DNA from: Woeseiaceae bacterium
GTDB lineage: Bacteria > Pseudomonadota > Gammaproteobacteria > Steroidobacterales > Woeseiaceae
Length of the DNA: 64,000 nt
Assembly: GCA_021773095.1 (NCBI GenBank)
Contig: JAJFKR010000020.1
Span: 248,001 to 312,000 of the forward strand
Direction: 5' to 3'
Below, piece after piece: positions 38,024-49,934 of the stretch. Each line of letters starts with the position of its first letter. Positions within the stretch are counted from its first letter, which is position 1. A program made the position numbers and the translations under genes. The notes beneath the pieces were generated by a model that worked only from the letters and a program-made list of their open reading frames with translations, had not been told where the DNA came from and did no database searches.

Positions 38024-38919
38024 TATTTTGCTACCCCGACAATGCGAACTTCGTGCACCAGACTCACGCCGTGCACATCGAGAATCGTCTGACGAACATA
38101 CTCAATCAGCTCTTCAATATCGGTTGCCGAAGCGCCGTCGCGATTGATGATGAAGTTCGCGTGTTTCTCAGAAACTTCTGCACCGCCAATTCGGTGACCT
38201 TTCATTCCGGCCGCCTCGATTAGACGAGCAGAGTGGTCACCCTCCGGATTCCTGAAAACCGATCCGCAACTCGGCAACCCGATAGGTTGCGTAGTCTTGC
38301 GGCGCAAGAGCATGCTGTTCAATACTTCAAGGCTCGGGATGACATCCTGTTCAAAACGAAAGCCTGCACCGAGGAACCATTCATTGGCCGGACCTTTCAC
38401 GCTACGATAGCCGACGTTGTATTCGCCCGGCGCACGCTCGTGGATCTCTCCATTGCGATCGATCGATCGTACTGATTCGACCCGCTCCCAGGTTTCACCA
38501 CCGTGAGCACCCGCGTTCATAGCCAGGGCACCACCGACGGACCCCGGTATACCCGCAAAGAATTCTGATGGCCCGAGTTCCCATCGCAAGCACTGGCGTG
38601 CCAGTTGTGTGCACGGCAGGCCGGCGCCCGCGCGAACCAGATATCGATCTACACGCTCGATGCTGCGCAGGATTTTTGTTGCGGATACAACGACACCGGA
38701 TATGCCGCCGTCACGGACTAACAGGTTACTGCCAACGCCGTGCCAGAATATTGGAGTATCGGTGTCGAGGTCGGCAAGAAACGCGGCCAAATCTTCTACG
38801 CTCGCGGGCACGAAAAATAATTCAGCCGGGCCACCGGTACGCCACGACGTGTGACGACTCATGGGCTCTTCGTAACGCAGTTCGCCCTGCACAGTCAGCT
38901 CTCTCGCAGCGGCCATCAC
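38023..38919 (-). CDS. murB: UDP-N-acetylenolpyruvoylglucosamine reductase MurB
   Basis: A FAD enzyme (298 aa) that reduces UDP-GlcNAc-enolpyruvate to UDP-MurNAc with NADPH. Motifs: [17 protein letters not shown], the FAD-binding [39 protein letters not shown], and [11 protein letters not shown] carrying the catalytic serine. The size and absence of the tyrosine-loop insertion indicate the short type II MurB. murC-murB-ddl clustering is common outside the Enterobacterales. Confidence 0.97.
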   Translation of the reverse strand: MMAAARELTVQGELRYEEPMSRHTSWRTGGPAELFFVPASVEDLAAFLADLDTDTPIFWHGVGSNLLVRDGGISGVVVSATKILRSIERVDRYLVRAGAGLPCTQLARQCLRWELGPSEFFAGIPGSVGGALAMNAGAHGGETWERVESVRSIDRNGEIHERAPGEYNVGYRSVKGPANEWFLGAGFRFEQDVIPSLEVLNSMLLRRKTTQPIGLPSCGSVFRNPEGDHSARLIEAAGMKGHRIGGAEVSEKHANFIINRDGASATDIEELIEYVRQTILDVHGVSLVHEVRIVGVAK

Positions 38920-40352
38920 TTATGCACCCTCAATACCGGGCCGTCGCTGATCAATTCCGGCAACCCCGCAGCGTACGCGCCGATATCGCCGGCACCCATG
39001 GTCAATACCAAATCACCGTCTTGCAGCAGGTCCATAAGCACCGGCTGTAACGTGTCCAGAGATTCAACGAACACGGGTTCGACTGAACCGCGCGTCCGCA
39101 CCGCCCGCGCCATCGCCCGGCCATCAGCGCCAGCTATGGGCTCTTCACCTGCTGCATACACATCCAGCAATACAAGAACATCGGCATCAGACAACACAGT
39201 TGCGAAGTCGTCCATTAAATCGCGGCTGCGCGTGTATCGGTGTGGTTGAAATATCAGCACGACGCGCTTGTCCGGCCAGCCGCCTTTCGCAGCCGATAAT
39301 GTCGCTGCTATTTCTGTCGGATGGTGCCCATAGTCATCGACCAGCATTACAGTTCCGGCCGTGGTCTTGACTTCACCCATTTTTTGAAAGCGGCGGTCTA
39401 TACCTTCGAATTCCTTAAGCGCCTTTACGACGGTGTCGTTGCCAATCTGCAGCTCATCGGCGACGGTGATTGCCGCCAGTGCATTGCGTACGTTGTGCAT
39501 GCCCGGCAGGCCGAGTGTTACGTGCATGACCGGGGACGCCGTTCCCTTGTCCCCCTTTCGCACCACGTCAAACTCTGTATGCCCTTCGGAAAACGCGATG
39601 TTGATTGCGCGCACATCGGCATCATCGTTCGCTCCATACGTTGTAATCGAACGTCCGATGTCACCCAGCACATCGTTCACACCGGGATCGTCACCGCATA
39701 CAACCGCAAGACCGTAGAATGGCAAATTATGCAGAAACTCGATGAAACCGCTCTTTAACTTCTCGATGTCGCCGTCATAGGTCGACATGTGGTCCGCATC
39801 GATGTTGGTCACGACCGCGAGCATTGGCTTGAGATGTACAAACGATGCGTCGCTCTCATCGGCCTCGGCAACCAGGTAGTCGCCTTGTCCCAGCCGGGCG
39901 TTTGCATCGGCACTCTTGAGGCGACCGCCAATGACAAACGTTGGGTCGAGACCGCCCTCGGCGAGGACGCTCGCGATCAGGCTCGTAGTTGTCGTTTTGC
40001 CGTGTGTACCAGCAACAGCAATCGAATATCGGAAGCGCATCAACTCTGCCAGCATTTCGGCACGACTGACAACAGGCATCAACTGCTCTCTGGCAGCTGC
40101 AACCTCAGGGTTGCTTTCGTCGACCGCACTGGAAACGACGACGGCGTCCGCATCGCGGATATTTTCCGCAGCGTGGCCGATGAAAACGGTCGCACCCTGT
40201 TTTTCAAGGCGGTTTGTTTGTTTATTTCGCTTCAGGTCGGAGCCCTGCACTGCATAACCGAGGCTCAACATGACCTCCGCAATACCCGACATGCCCGAGC
40301 CGCCGATACCCACGAAGTGCACTGAGTTGATTCGGCGCATGCGCTTGATCAC
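38916..40352 (-). CDS. murC: UDP-N-acetylmuramate--L-alanine ligase MurC
   Basis: A Mur ligase (478 aa) that adds L-Ala to UDP-MurNAc. The N-terminal Rossmann segment [20 protein letters not shown] binds UDP-MurNAc. The ATP loop is [17 protein letters not shown]. Further central and C-terminal motifs are [29 protein letters not shown] and [17 protein letters not shown]. It overlaps murB and murG by 4 bp at either end. Confidence 0.98.
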   Translation of the reverse strand: MIKRMRRINSVHFVGIGGSGMSGIAEVMLSLGYAVQGSDLKRNKQTNRLEKQGATVFIGHAAENIRDADAVVVSSAVDESNPEVAAAREQLMPVVSRAEMLAELMRFRYSIAVAGTHGKTTTTSLIASVLAEGGLDPTFVIGGRLKSADANARLGQGDYLVAEADESDASFVHLKPMLAVVTNIDADHMSTYDGDIEKLKSGFIEFLHNLPFYGLAVVCGDDPGVNDVLGDIGRSITTYGANDDADVRAINIAFSEGHTEFDVVRKGDKGTASPVMHVTLGLPGMHNVRNALAAITVADELQIGNDTVVKALKEFEGIDRRFQKMGEVKTTAGTVMLVDDYGHHPTEIAATLSAAKGGWPDKRVVLIFQPHRYTRSRDLMDDFATVLSDADVLVLLDVYAAGEEPIAGADGRAMARAVRTRGSVEPVFVESLDTLQPVLMDLLQDGDLVLTMGAGDIGAYAAGLPELISDGPVLRVHK

Positions 40353-41437
40353 GCTGTACCTCCCGCCTGCGCCAGGCAGATTCCGGTGATGCGCAAGAGA
40401 GCGTCTGGACTCGCAAGTGAGCGCGCCGTTTCAGCATTTTTCGTCAGCATGGCCCTCGACTGCAGCCATTTTTGCAAGCGACCGGCCAATAATTCCGGCG
40501 TCAGATCAGATTCCTGAATAATCGCAGCTGCGCCCGCTTCCACCATTGGCTTTGCATTAGCTGTTTGATGGTCGTCAACAGCAGCCGGGTAGGGAACGAA
40601 TAATGCCGGAACGCCCGCCGCACAAAGTTCCGCCACCGTGAGTGCGCCCGCTCTGCAGACAACCAGATCCGCCCAGGCATAGGCTTCGGCCATATCTTCA
40701 ATAAACGGCAGCAACTCGGCATCGACGCTGTGCTCGGCGTAGCGGTCTTTCGCAACCTGCAGCGTACGTTCGCCGCATTGATGTCGAACCTCGGGCCGTA
40801 CTGCCGTATCGAACAGGGCCAATGCTGCTGGCACGACCTGGTTCAGAGCCAGGGCACCCTGACTTCCTCCCAGCACAAGCAAGCGCAACGGTCCCTGTCG
40901 GCTGCCATAGCGAACCGCGGGCGTCGATATTGAAGCAATATCCTCGCGAACCGGATTGCCAACGGTTTGCGCGCTGACATCCGAGTTAAAACTGCCCGGG
41001 AAGGCTTGCAGCACAACCCGGGCAAGACGCGCCAGAAGACGGTTGGTCATACCCGCAGCAGCGTTTTGTTCATGGATCACGAGCGGACGGCGAGTTAGCC
41101 AGGCAGCAACACCACCCGGTCCACTGACAAATCCACCCATACCCAAAACGGCTGCGGGACGACGACGAATCATTACGGCCAGCGACTGCATTAGCGCCCA
41201 GGCCAGTTGCACCGGTGCGACGATCATCGCGAGCACGCCCTTGCGGCGCAGGCCCTTGATACTAATCCATTCCATATCAATGCCGGCCATGGGAATGATG
41301 CGTGACTCAAGACCACGATGCGTTCCCAGCCAGACCACTTCACGAGAGTTCGCCTGCAAAGCGCGCGCCACTGCGAGAGCCGGATACACATGTCCACCGG
41401 TACCACCGGCCATAACGAGGATCGGTCGGGAACTCAT
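40349..41437 (-). CDS. murG: MurG lipid II synthase
   Basis: A GT-B glycosyltransferase (362 aa) on the inner face of the membrane that transfers GlcNAc to lipid I. The N-terminal glycine loop [19 protein letters not shown], the central [19 protein letters not shown], and the C-terminal donor site [18 protein letters not shown] and [20 protein letters not shown] are all present. It overlaps ftsW by 4 bp and murC by 4 bp. Confidence 0.98.
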   Translation of the reverse strand: MSSRPILVMAGGTGGHVYPALAVARALQANSREVVWLGTHRGLESRIIPMAGIDMEWISIKGLRRKGVLAMIVAPVQLAWALMQSLAVMIRRRPAAVLGMGGFVSGPGGVAAWLTRRPLVIHEQNAAAGMTNRLLARLARVVLQAFPGSFNSDVSAQTVGNPVREDIASISTPAVRYGSRQGPLRLLVLGGSQGALALNQVVPAALALFDTAVRPEVRHQCGERTLQVAKDRYAEHSVDAELLPFIEDMAEAYAWADLVVCRAGALTVAELCAAGVPALFVPYPAAVDDHQTANAKPMVEAGAAAIIQESDLTPELLAGRLQKWLQSRAMLTKNAETARSLASPDALLRITGICLAQAGGTA

Positions 41438-42636
41438 AAACGACTACCTGCATTGCGGCGTTTTCGGCGTTTCCTGTTGACGGGCTTGGTATCAACAACC
41501 AGCTCATGATGAATGCGCAACAACAAAGCGATGCAGATCATTGTAATAATCAGGCTACTGCGACCGTAACTGATCAGCGGCAGCGTCAAGCCCTTGGTCG
41601 GCAACATGCCCATGTTCACGCCAATATTGATAAACGCCTGAATGCCGAGCCAGGTTCCCAGACCGATAGCGATGTAGGCCTCGAAGAATCGCTCGGCATC
41701 GGCAGCACGCATGGCCAGTTTGAAAATGCGCCAGAGTAGCGCCAGAAATAATGCAATCAGGACGAGCGAGCCCAGCAAACCGAATTCTTCAGCGTAGACA
41801 GCGAACACGAAATCCGTGTGCGCCTCCGGCAGGTAGAAAAGTTTCTGCACGCTGTCACCCAGTCCAACACCAAACCATTCGCCGCGACCGATTGCGATGA
41901 GTGATTGCGTCAACTGAAATCCCGAATTGAACGGATCCGCCCAGGGATCCAGGAATCCAGTAATGCGCTGCATACGATAGGGCGACAGCAATGCCAGTGC
42001 GGCCAGTGCCGCAATTGCGGCGAGTAGAAATATGAGGAAGTCCCGAATTCGTGCACCGGCGACGAACATCATGACCATGGCGGTCGCGAGCAATACAACA
42101 GCTGCCCCGAAATCCGGCTCGGCCAGTAGCAGAATACAGGCAACACTGAGCACCAGCATTGGCCGCAGAAAGCCAAGGAACTCTTCCCGTAACGACTTGT
42201 TTCGCCGCACGAGGTAACCAGCGAGATACATGAGGAAGCACAGCCTTGCCGGCTCGGAAACCTGCATATTCAAAACGCCGAGACGCACCCAGCGCGTACT
42301 ACCGTTAACCGTGTGACCGACACCCGGCAAAAGAACGACGACCAATAGCAAGAACCCAACAAACAGAACCAGTGGGCCAAAACTGCGCCAGACCTGCATT
42401 GGAATAAACAGACAGACCATTCCTGCCGCCCCGCCGATCGCGGCAGCAATTAGTTGTCGCTGTACATAGAAAAACGGGTTACTCGTTGCGTTATCCGAAA
42501 TAGATATTGACGCTGATGCGAGAATTACGAAACCACCCATCAGCAGCGTCAGAACAATCGTCAATAAAACGGTGTCAATTTGTAATTCCGTTTTGATACG
42601 TGCCGGAAACGGCCAGGGAGCGCTGCGGGTCGTCAT
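41434..42636 (-). CDS. ftsW: Peptidoglycan glycosyltransferase FtsW
   Basis: A SEDS-family membrane polymerase (400 aa, about ten helices) that makes septal glycan strands together with FtsI. Visible signatures are NGSTRWVRLGVLNMQVSEPA (the extracellular loop), LLAEPDFGAAVVLL with the likely catalytic aspartate, and the C-terminal LPTKGLTLPLISYGRSSLI. The last ten residues are strongly basic ([14 protein letters not shown]). It overlaps murD and murG by 4 bp. Confidence 0.97.
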   Translation of the reverse strand: MTTRSAPWPFPARIKTELQIDTVLLTIVLTLLMGGFVILASASISISDNATSNPFFYVQRQLIAAAIGGAAGMVCLFIPMQVWRSFGPLVLFVGFLLLVVVLLPGVGHTVNGSTRWVRLGVLNMQVSEPARLCFLMYLAGYLVRRNKSLREEFLGFLRPMLVLSVACILLLAEPDFGAAVVLLATAMVMMFVAGARIRDFLIFLLAAIAALAALALLSPYRMQRITGFLDPWADPFNSGFQLTQSLIAIGRGEWFGVGLGDSVQKLFYLPEAHTDFVFAVYAEEFGLLGSLVLIALFLALLWRIFKLAMRAADAERFFEAYIAIGLGTWLGIQAFINIGVNMGMLPTKGLTLPLISYGRSSLIITMICIALLLRIHHELVVDTKPVNRKRRKRRNAGSRL

Positions 42637-43970
42637 TGCTTCAACGCCTCCACAGCATCACAAAACGAGTCACCTCGCTCCATATAGTTGCTGTACTGAT
42701 CGAGACTCGCGCAGGCCGGTGCAAGCAACACGGTGTCATCAGACTCCGCGCATTTCGCCGCCATGCTGACCGCCGCTCCCATTGTGTCCGCAAAATGCAC
42801 CGGCATGACGGTATCAAGTGAGTGCGCAAGCTTTTCCGCATCTTTTCCGATCAGAACGGCGCCACGTAGTTTATCTTCGATCGCGACAGCCAGCTCGCCA
42901 AAGTCACCACCTTTGCCGTCGCCGCCAGCAACGAGGACTAACATCGAATCGACCGATTCGATCGATGCTACCGCTGCGGCGACATTCGTGGCCTTCGAGT
43001 CGTTGATGTAATCGACCGCAGCAATGCGAGCGACGAATTGCATGCGATGCGGCAAGCCCGGAAACTCAACCAGGACTTGCAACATTGCTTCCATCTCGAG
43101 TCCGAGCATGTCGCCTGTTGCTAAGGCCGCAAGCGCATTGAGTTGATTGTGCCTGCCGTACATCTTGAGATCGCCAGTCGATAACAGCAGCGCTTCGCCG
43201 CGGGCCAGATAAGTCTCGCCGTTGTCAGTCCGCAGGCCGTATTGGCCGTCTTCCGGCGCATCCAGCCCAAAGCTCACCACTCGATCGCAGTGCTTCGCAT
43301 GTTGCGCTGCGGTTTCATCAGAGCGGTTGATGACCGCGGCCTTCGCTTCGGCGAAAACACGGTATTTCGACCGCCGGTATTCATTCTCATCGACGTGCCA
43401 GTCGAGGTGGTCCGGCGACACATTGAGCAAAACGGCAACTTCTGCGGGCAGATGTTGCGTGCGGTGTAACTGGAAGCTCGAAAGCTCCAGTACATAAATG
43501 TCCGGCTCATCCTCGTCGAGCAGATCCAGCGACGGTTCGCCCAGATTTCCACCGGCGATCACTTCACGACCGTCCGCCCGACACATGTGATAAACAAGCG
43601 TCGTCACAGTACTCTTGCCGTTCGACCCGGTGACCGCGACAAACGGCACGCTCGCCTCACGGGCGAACAACTCGATATCGGAAACGATTTCGATTTTCTT
43701 CTTGCGTGCCTTGGCTAACAGCGGATGGCTGTCTGGTACGCCTGGGGACGCGACGATTCGTTCAACGCCTCTTGGTAGTTTGCTGCCACCGAGCTGAATC
43801 TTCGCGTCGGGACAAATCTCACCGAGCTCTTCTAACCCCGGTGGCTCGTCGCGGCTATCAAAATAGATCGCGTTGTTATCACTGCGCTGAAAATACCGTG
43901 CAATCGACAATCCGGTTGCACCGAGGCCGACAACCATATCCTTTGCGACTTTTGATTTCTTGCCGCTCAT
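42633..43970 (-). CDS. murD: UDP-N-acetylmuramoyl-L-alanine--D-glutamate ligase MurD
   Basis: A Mur ligase (445 aa) that adds D-glutamate. N-terminal [19 protein letters not shown] is the UDP-substrate Rossmann motif. ATP loop [18 protein letters not shown] and central [20 protein letters not shown] are conserved, as are [17 protein letters not shown] and [19 protein letters not shown]. It overlaps mraY and ftsW by 4 bp, indicating coupled translation. Confidence 0.98.
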   Translation of the reverse strand: MSGKKSKVAKDMVVGLGATGLSIARYFQRSDNNAIYFDSRDEPPGLEELGEICPDAKIQLGGSKLPRGVERIVASPGVPDSHPLLAKARKKKIEIVSDIELFAREASVPFVAVTGSNGKSTVTTLVYHMCRADGREVIAGGNLGEPSLDLLDEDEPDIYVLELSSFQLHRTQHLPAEVAVLLNVSPDHLDWHVDENEYRRSKYRVFAEAKAAVINRSDETAAQHAKHCDRVVSFGLDAPEDGQYGLRTDNGETYLARGEALLLSTGDLKMYGRHNQLNALAALATGDMLGLEMEAMLQVLVEFPGLPHRMQFVARIAAVDYINDSKATNVAAAVASIESVDSMLVLVAGGDGKGGDFGELAVAIEDKLRGAVLIGKDAEKLAHSLDTVMPVHFADTMGAAVSMAAKCAESDDTVLLAPACASLDQYSNYMERGDSFCDAVEALKQ

Positions 43971-45049
43971 CGTATCTTCAGGCTCGCCAATCCGATCAAC
44001 ACGAGGATGACTGTAATGATCCAGAATCGAACGATAACTTTGGGCTCAGCCCAGCCTTTCAGTTCGAAGTGATGATGCAGCGGCGCCATACGGAATACGC
44101 GCTTGCCCGTGAGCTTGAATGAACTCACTTGGATAATGACCGACAGCGTTTCGATGACGAAGACGCCGCCCATGATTGCCAACACGAGCTCCTGCCGCAC
44201 GACGACCGCAACAGCCCCAAGCGCAGCGCCCAGAGACAACGCGCCGATATCACCCATGAACACCTGCGCCGGATAGGTGTTGAACCAGAGAAAGCCCAAC
44301 CCGGCCCCGGCCATCGCAGCGCAGAACACCATAATTTCACCGGTGCCGGATACGTAGGGAATGCCGAGATACTCGGAAAAGTTTGTGTTGCCTGTTACGT
44401 ATGCAAACAAACCGAGCGCACCGCCGACGAGTACCGTCGGCATGATCGCCAGTCCATCCAGGCCGTCAGTGAGGTTTACTGCATTGCTGAAACCGACAAT
44501 AAAAAAGTACGTTACGACGACTTGAAACATGCCAAGCGGGATCGAGAGATCCTTGAAATACGGAATCAATAATGAGGTTTGCACCTCATCAGTCGCCGTA
44601 ACGTACAGAGCAATGGCGGCGATAAGCGCCGCACTAGACTGCCAGAAGAGTTTTTGTTTCGCCGAGATTCCGGCGGGGTTTTGCAATACGAGTTTCTTGT
44701 AGTCATCAACGTAGCCGATGACACCGAATGACAGAGTGACGAAAAGAACAATCCAGACGTAATGGTTTTCAAGGTCGGCCCAAAGCACTGTCGCTGCCGA
44801 GATTGCGGTCAGTATTAATGCACCGCCCATCGTTGGCGTGCCCGCCTTTAGTAAATGCGTTTCCGGACCGTCCTCACGCACGGGTTGGCCAAGCTGGTTC
44901 ACGCTCAGGCTCTTGATCATCTTCGGGCCAACGATGAACGAAATAATCAGTGCCGTCAGCGCGCCGAGAATTGCGCGCATTGTCAAGTAATTGAATACGT
45001 TAAAACCGGATTCGAACTGGGCAAGATACTCGGTGAGATAGAGCAGCAT
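43967..45049 (-). CDS. mraY: Phospho-MurNAc-pentapeptide transferase MraY
   Basis: A ten-helix membrane enzyme (360 aa) that makes lipid I by transferring phospho-MurNAc-pentapeptide to undecaprenyl phosphate. Family motifs are [26 protein letters not shown] (Asp-Asp pair), [32 protein letters not shown] and the C-terminal [13 protein letters not shown]. It lies 2 bp after murF. Confidence 0.98.
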   Translation of the reverse strand: MLLYLTEYLAQFESGFNVFNYLTMRAILGALTALIISFIVGPKMIKSLSVNQLGQPVREDGPETHLLKAGTPTMGGALILTAISAATVLWADLENHYVWIVLFVTLSFGVIGYVDDYKKLVLQNPAGISAKQKLFWQSSAALIAAIALYVTATDEVQTSLLIPYFKDLSIPLGMFQVVVTYFFIVGFSNAVNLTDGLDGLAIMPTVLVGGALGLFAYVTGNTNFSEYLGIPYVSGTGEIMVFCAAMAGAGLGFLWFNTYPAQVFMGDIGALSLGAALGAVAVVVRQELVLAIMGGVFVIETLSVIIQVSSFKLTGKRVFRMAPLHHHFELKGWAEPKVIVRFWIITVILVLIGLASLKIR

Positions 45050-45051
45050 GG

Positions 45052-46410
45052 TTAGGCCTCCCTTATCTCAGGTGCAGCAACACGCAGAGCATCGACAACT
45101 CGCTCCATACGCATTGAGCGCGATCCTTTGACCAGCACATTCGTCGAAGCGCTCGCCGGGCCGACAGCAGCGATGAGTGCCTCAATATCCGCATACCAGT
45201 CCGCGCCATCACCGAATCCATCGACGCAATGTCGCGACAGGTCGCCAAGCGCGAACAAGCGATCAACGCCGCTTGCCCGTGCTGACGCCCCAACCTCGCG
45301 ATGCAGATCCTCTGCATCCTCTCCGAGTTCTTTCATGTCACCAAGGACCAGCCAACCTTCGCCATCGAGGCTCGCCAGAAAATCTGCTGCTGCCTTTGCA
45401 GACAGCGGATTTGCGTTATAGCTGTCATCAAATAACGTGCACCCGTTTGCGCCAACTAATGGCTGCAAGCGTCCAGCAACCGGAACAATGCTTTCGAGTG
45501 CGGATTTTATTTGAGCACCAGTAAGTTTGAGGGCCGTCGCAACGGCTGCTGCTGCACAGGCGTTGAGGACGTTGTGCACGCCAGGGAGCGACAGCGATAC
45601 CGGTAATGATGTATCTGGCAGGTGTAGAGTAAATTGCGATCCCGTCGCACTCGCTTCAATCGCGTCCGCGCGAACATCGGCTGATTCCCCGAACCCGAAA
45701 CTCAGTGTTTCTATGTCATCAACGAGCGAGATCCAGTAGTCGTAATAGTCGTCATCAGCATTGAGAACCGCGAAACTCGGCCGGGGATCCGTTTGCAGAA
45801 TTTCTCCCTTGGCATGTGCGACTCCCTCGACAGACCCAAACCCTTCCAGGTGCGCCGCAGCTGCATTTGTAATTACCACGACATCGGGAGCTGCCAATGC
45901 CGCAAGATAGGCAATCTCACCCGCGTGGTTTGCGCCCATCTCAAGTACCGCGTATGCGTGCTCATCCCTGATCCGGGCAAGCATTAATGGCATACCAATG
46001 TCATTGTTCAAATTGCCCTGAGTCGCCAGCGTGGACGCTTGTGAATCGAGACACGCGGCAACAAGCTCCTTCAATGTTGTCTTGCCGTTGCTTCCTGTTA
46101 TTCCAATCACGCGCACATTCTTGCTGTTACGCCACGCTGCGCCAAAGTGACCGAGCGCCAACTTTGCGTCGTCGACGGTAATTTGAGGAATGTCATGCGC
46201 GACCGTACTATTGACGACCGCGCCCGCCGCACCGTTTGCTTTGGCTTTGGCAACATAATCGTGGCCGTCGAAGTTGGGCCCGTGTAGCGCGAAGAATAAT
46301 TCGCCATCGCGAATCGAGCGTGTGTCAGTACTGATGCCGTCGAATGAACGATCCTCGCCGTACAAAACGCCATTCATGCAATCGGCAGCCGAGGTCAGCG
46401 AGTCAATCAT
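45052..46410 (-). CDS. murF: UDP-MurNAc-tripeptide--D-Ala-D-Ala ligase MurF
   Basis: A Mur ligase (452 aa) that adds the D-Ala-D-Ala dipeptide made by Ddl. The N-terminal domain has [23 protein letters not shown] (in two parts: [14 protein letters not shown] and HGPNFDGHD). The ATP loop is [19 protein letters not shown], with [22 protein letters not shown] and [14 protein letters not shown] downstream. It overlaps murE by 8 bp and is followed closely by mraY. Confidence 0.97.
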   Translation of the reverse strand: MIDSLTSAADCMNGVLYGEDRSFDGISTDTRSIRDGELFFALHGPNFDGHDYVAKAKANGAAGAVVNSTVAHDIPQITVDDAKLALGHFGAAWRNSKNVRVIGITGSNGKTTLKELVAACLDSQASTLATQGNLNNDIGMPLMLARIRDEHAYAVLEMGANHAGEIAYLAALAAPDVVVITNAAAAHLEGFGSVEGVAHAKGEILQTDPRPSFAVLNADDDYYDYWISLVDDIETLSFGFGESADVRADAIEASATGSQFTLHLPDTSLPVSLSLPGVHNVLNACAAAAVATALKLTGAQIKSALESIVPVAGRLQPLVGANGCTLFDDSYNANPLSAKAAADFLASLDGEGWLVLGDMKELGEDAEDLHREVGASARASGVDRLFALGDLSRHCVDGFGDGADWYADIEALIAAVGPASASTNVLVKGSRSMRMERVVDALRVAAPEIREA

Positions 46411-47908
46411 GCATCGCCTCCTTTTTTTCGGCAGCGGCAGTCGCTAAAGCACAGTCCGAAAACGCAAGGCGCTCGCCGCCAATGTCCTGATAGTCTTCGT
46501 GCCCTTTGCCCGCGATGAGTACAACGTCCGATGGCCCCGAGTTGCTAACCGCCCATGCGACGGCTGTCGCACGGTCTTCGATCACCGTTGCGTCGTTTGC
46601 GTTGCTGAATCCAGCCAGTATTTCGTTAATGATAATCTTTGGATCTTCGTTGCGCGGGTTGTCGGTTGTAACAATTACCTGGTCCGCCAGGCGCTCCGCC
46701 AGCCTGCCCATCAAGGGACGCTTTCCAGCATCTCGTTCGCCACCACAGCCAAACACGCACCAAAGCTTGCCGCGACAATGCGGGCGCAGCGCTCGAAGCG
46801 CCGAGTCGATAGCATCCGGTGTGTGTGCGTAATCGACATAGACAGCGCTACCCGTTGTCGATACCTGTTGCATTCGGCCAGGCGGTGCTGTCACCAGGCA
46901 CAGCACATCGCAGGCTTGCCCGATATCTGTGCCTGCTGTTAGTAAATAAGCGAGAACTATCGCTGCATTCGCGACATTAAAATCACCCGGCAACGGCAAT
47001 GTGAATTTGCCATCACCCCAGGAGCTGGTGATTGTGATATCGGAACCGCTCTTGTTCGCAACGACTGAGCGAACGAATACATAGGGGCGACCGTTGGCGA
47101 CCCGGTCAAAGTGAGTCGATACTGTAACGACGTTCGGTCCGCAAATTGCCGCCAGTTCGTAACCGTATTCCGAATCGAGATTGATAATCTTGTGCTTTGC
47201 GGTGTATGCGAGAAACAGGCTGGCTTTACTATCAAAGTAGCTTTGCATATCGCCGTGATAATCAAGATGGTCACGAGTCAGATTTGTGAACAGGACGGCC
47301 TCAAACTGCACACCATCGATTCGTCGTTGCGAAAGCGCATGGGATGAAACTTCGAGTGCTGCGTGGGTCGCACCTTGATTCGAAAAATCGGCAAGCCGGC
47401 CGTGCAATTCGATGGCCGCAGGTGTCGTCATTCCCTCTGCCCCCTGCAACTTATCAACACCGAAACCCAGCGTTCCGAGGTAACCGCAACGACGGTCAAG
47501 TTGGTGCAGGCACTGCGCCAATAACCAGGCAACTGTTGTTTTGCCGTTAGTGCCTGTGACGCCTATCGTTTCCAATCGGCTCGACGGATGGCCGTAGTAG
47601 CGATTCGCGATCTCACCAAGATGTGTCGTAAGATTCTCGACAGCAATCATTGGAATACCGATATCGACCGGCGCATTCGCCGTGCTCGCATCCCAGGCCA
47701 CCGCGCATACACCTGCGTCGCGAGCCTCTTGCAGATAATCAAGACCGTGACTGCCTTTGCCTTCACAGGCCAGAAATAGGAATCCACTCTTGAGTTGCCG
47801 GCTGTCACTCGCAATACCGGATACAGGGAGATCCGGTGCATCGGCATATCCGCTCAACAGCTCGGACAGTGTTGGTGTGGAATTCATCTGTATCGCCGGC
47901 ACGCTCAT
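46403..47908 (-). CDS. murE: UDP-MurNAc-L-Ala-D-Glu--meso-DAP ligase MurE
   Basis: A Mur ligase (501 aa) that adds the third stem residue. The DNPR sequence in VTTDNPRNEDPKIIINEIL marks specificity for meso-diaminopimelate, as expected for a Gram-negative. The ATP loop is GVTGTNGKTTVAWLLAQCL, with FTNLTRDHLDYHGDMQSYF and VYVDYAHTPDAIDSALRAL. It overlaps ftsI by 4 bp and murF by 8 bp. Confidence 0.98.
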   Translation of the reverse strand: MSVPAIQMNSTPTLSELLSGYADAPDLPVSGIASDSRQLKSGFLFLACEGKGSHGLDYLQEARDAGVCAVAWDASTANAPVDIGIPMIAVENLTTHLGEIANRYYGHPSSRLETIGVTGTNGKTTVAWLLAQCLHQLDRRCGYLGTLGFGVDKLQGAEGMTTPAAIELHGRLADFSNQGATHAALEVSSHALSQRRIDGVQFEAVLFTNLTRDHLDYHGDMQSYFDSKASLFLAYTAKHKIINLDSEYGYELAAICGPNVVTVSTHFDRVANGRPYVFVRSVVANKSGSDITITSSWGDGKFTLPLPGDFNVANAAIVLAYLLTAGTDIGQACDVLCLVTAPPGRMQQVSTTGSAVYVDYAHTPDAIDSALRALRPHCRGKLWCVFGCGGERDAGKRPLMGRLAERLADQVIVTTDNPRNEDPKIIINEILAGFSNANDATVIEDRATAVAWAVSNSGPSDVVLIAGKGHEDYQDIGGERLAFSDCALATAAAEKKEAMHD

Positions 47909-49647
47909 TGACCCGCGTTCCGGTCCGCCATTGCCTGCATGACGCTGCCGGATTCTCGTGCCGGCATCGCGTCAGGCGGTACTGCAAGCAATCGCAATGA
48001 TTCTGCCATCACATCTGCGAATACAGGGGCCGCTACATCGCTACCGTAGTAGAGCTCACCACCCGGCTCATCGATCACAACTACCGTTGCGAGCCGTGGG
48101 TTACTGGCGGGTGCCAGCCCGGCGAAGATCGAGATGTACTTGTCTTCCGAATAACCACCTTTCGCAAACTTCCAGGCCGTTCCGGTCTTGCCGGCTATGC
48201 GGTAGCCGTCGACGGAGGCTTTCGTACCCGTGCCGCCTGGCCGCACGACTTCTTCCAGCATGCGACGCACCGCATCGGCTGTGTCTCCTGAAACAATGCG
48301 GTCACCGCTAATGTTCTCGTCCGTTGCGAGCAGCGAAACAGGCTGCATGATGCCGCCATTGCCAATCGTGGAGTAAGCTTGCGCGAGCTGAAGGGGCGTG
48401 ACCGAGACCCCATAGCCATAAGCGATCGTCGCCTGGCTGATCGGGCGCCAGTTGCTGAAGTGCGTCAACATGCCCGCTGATTCGCCGGGGAATCCGCTGC
48501 TCGTCATTTCGCCAAAACCAAAGTACGTCATGGTTCTCCATAACTGGTCGGGCTGAAGTGTCATCGCCAGTTTGGTAACGCCTACATTGCTGGACCGAGC
48601 CAGAATGGTTGTCAGGCTGATTCGACCGAGATTGCGTCTGTCTTCGATTTTTTTTGCGCCCACCGTGACATATCCCGGCGCAGTATCGACAACACTGCTC
48701 GGTCGGTACTGGCCGCTTTCAAGCGCAGCCGCAACGATCAACGGCTTGATGCTTGAGCCGGGCTCGAAGATATCGGTGATTGCCCGGTTTCGATAGCGTT
48801 CTGCCACGAACTGCGAGCGGTCGTTCGGGTTATAGGTTGGCTGATTGACCATCGCCAATACTTCGCCCGTCTTAACGTCAAGAATAACGACGGATCCGGA
48901 TCTCGCGTTGTGCGTTTTGACGGCTGACTTCAGTGTTCGATACGCAAGGTATTGCAACCGCAAATCGATACTCGTTCGCAAGTCCTTGCCGTGACGTGGC
49001 GGGCGGATACTCTCTACATTCTCAATCGACCGACCCAGTCGATCCTTTAGTACACGCTTGGCACCGGGCTCACCTTCGAGCCAGTAATTCATCGCGAGCT
49101 CCAAGCCTTCCTGGCCTTCGTCATCGATATTGGTAAAACCAACCAGGTGCCCGGTCACTTCCGACGCCGGATAATAGCGACGATATTCACGTTGCACGTT
49201 AATACCCGGCAATTTCATCGCCATGACACGCTGTGCAACACTCGGCGTCAGGTGCCGTTTTAGATAAAGAAACTCTTTACCCATGCTACGCGTTATTCGC
49301 CGCATCAGGATTTCGGGTTTTAGTTGCAACGCCTTGGCCAGCTGAGGAACCTTGTCGACGGCCGTCGCAAATTCTTTTGGATTGACCCAGATACTGTCAA
49401 CGGGCGTGCTGATGGCAAGAGGCTCACCGTTGCGATCAACAATGGTACCGCGATGCGCCGAAATTGACTCGGTTCGCAGGTGGCGAGTATCAGCCTGCTG
49501 ATTCAGGAACTCTTTATCGAGTACCTGCAAGTGAATCGCGCGGGCGACAAGAGAAGACGCGATCAGACTGAAGAACGCCATCACCAGCATCACTCTGCCG
49601 TTGGTGCGTCGTGCAGTTTTTCGTTTTGTCTCTGCGCCGCGTGTCAT
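47905..49647 (-). CDS. ftsI: Septal peptidoglycan transpeptidase FtsI (PBP3)
   Basis: A class B penicillin-binding protein (580 aa) that cross-links septal peptidoglycan. A basic tail and one membrane helix (about 19-41) are followed by the pedestal domain (RGTIVDRNGEPLAISTPVDS) and the transpeptidase domain with SxxK in EPGSSIKPLIVAAAL, SxN in ARSSNVGVTK and KTG in AGKTGTAWKF. It works with FtsW and the FtsQ-FtsL complex. It overlaps ftsL and murE by 4 bp each. Confidence 0.98.
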   Translation of the reverse strand: MTRGAETKRKTARRTNGRVMLVMAFFSLIASSLVARAIHLQVLDKEFLNQQADTRHLRTESISAHRGTIVDRNGEPLAISTPVDSIWVNPKEFATAVDKVPQLAKALQLKPEILMRRITRSMGKEFLYLKRHLTPSVAQRVMAMKLPGINVQREYRRYYPASEVTGHLVGFTNIDDEGQEGLELAMNYWLEGEPGAKRVLKDRLGRSIENVESIRPPRHGKDLRTSIDLRLQYLAYRTLKSAVKTHNARSGSVVILDVKTGEVLAMVNQPTYNPNDRSQFVAERYRNRAITDIFEPGSSIKPLIVAAALESGQYRPSSVVDTAPGYVTVGAKKIEDRRNLGRISLTTILARSSNVGVTKLAMTLQPDQLWRTMTYFGFGEMTSSGFPGESAGMLTHFSNWRPISQATIAYGYGVSVTPLQLAQAYSTIGNGGIMQPVSLLATDENISGDRIVSGDTADAVRRMLEEVVRPGGTGTKASVDGYRIAGKTGTAWKFAKGGYSEDKYISIFAGLAPASNPRLATVVVIDEPGGELYYGSDVAAPVFADVMAESLRLLAVPPDAMPARESGSVMQAMADRNAGQ

Positions 49648-49934
49648 GGCCGTTCAATTACGTAGATTTCCGTGGCTGCAGGTCGCACGAGTGACAAGTC
49701 ATCAGTGGCGACCCGTTCAATTCGTGCGTGTGTGGCCCAGGTGCTCTGTTCAATTTGCAGCTGGCCCCATTCAATATTCAATTCATCGCGTTTTTGCGTC
49801 AGCTCTTCCAGCTCCACAAACAACTTTCTCGATTCGTGTTTTGTGTAAACCAATGCCATCGAGCTCAGGACGCATACCACGGCGAAAACGAATACGAGCA
49901 GGAATGACTGGCGTGATTTTTCCGACTGCATCAC
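49644..49934 (-). CDS. ftsL: Cell division protein FtsL
   Basis: A 96-residue bitopic protein with a short cytoplasmic tail, one membrane helix at about 11-31 (FLLVFVFAVVCVLSSMALVY), and a periplasmic coiled coil (ESRKLFVELEELTQKRDELN). It joins FtsB and FtsQ to activate FtsWI. The assignment rests on topology and its position between rsmH and ftsI, since FtsL sequences diverge greatly. Confidence 0.92.
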   Translation of the reverse strand: MMQSEKSRQSFLLVFVFAVVCVLSSMALVYTKHESRKLFVELEELTQKRDELNIEWGQLQIEQSTWATHARIERVATDDLSLVRPAATEIYVIERP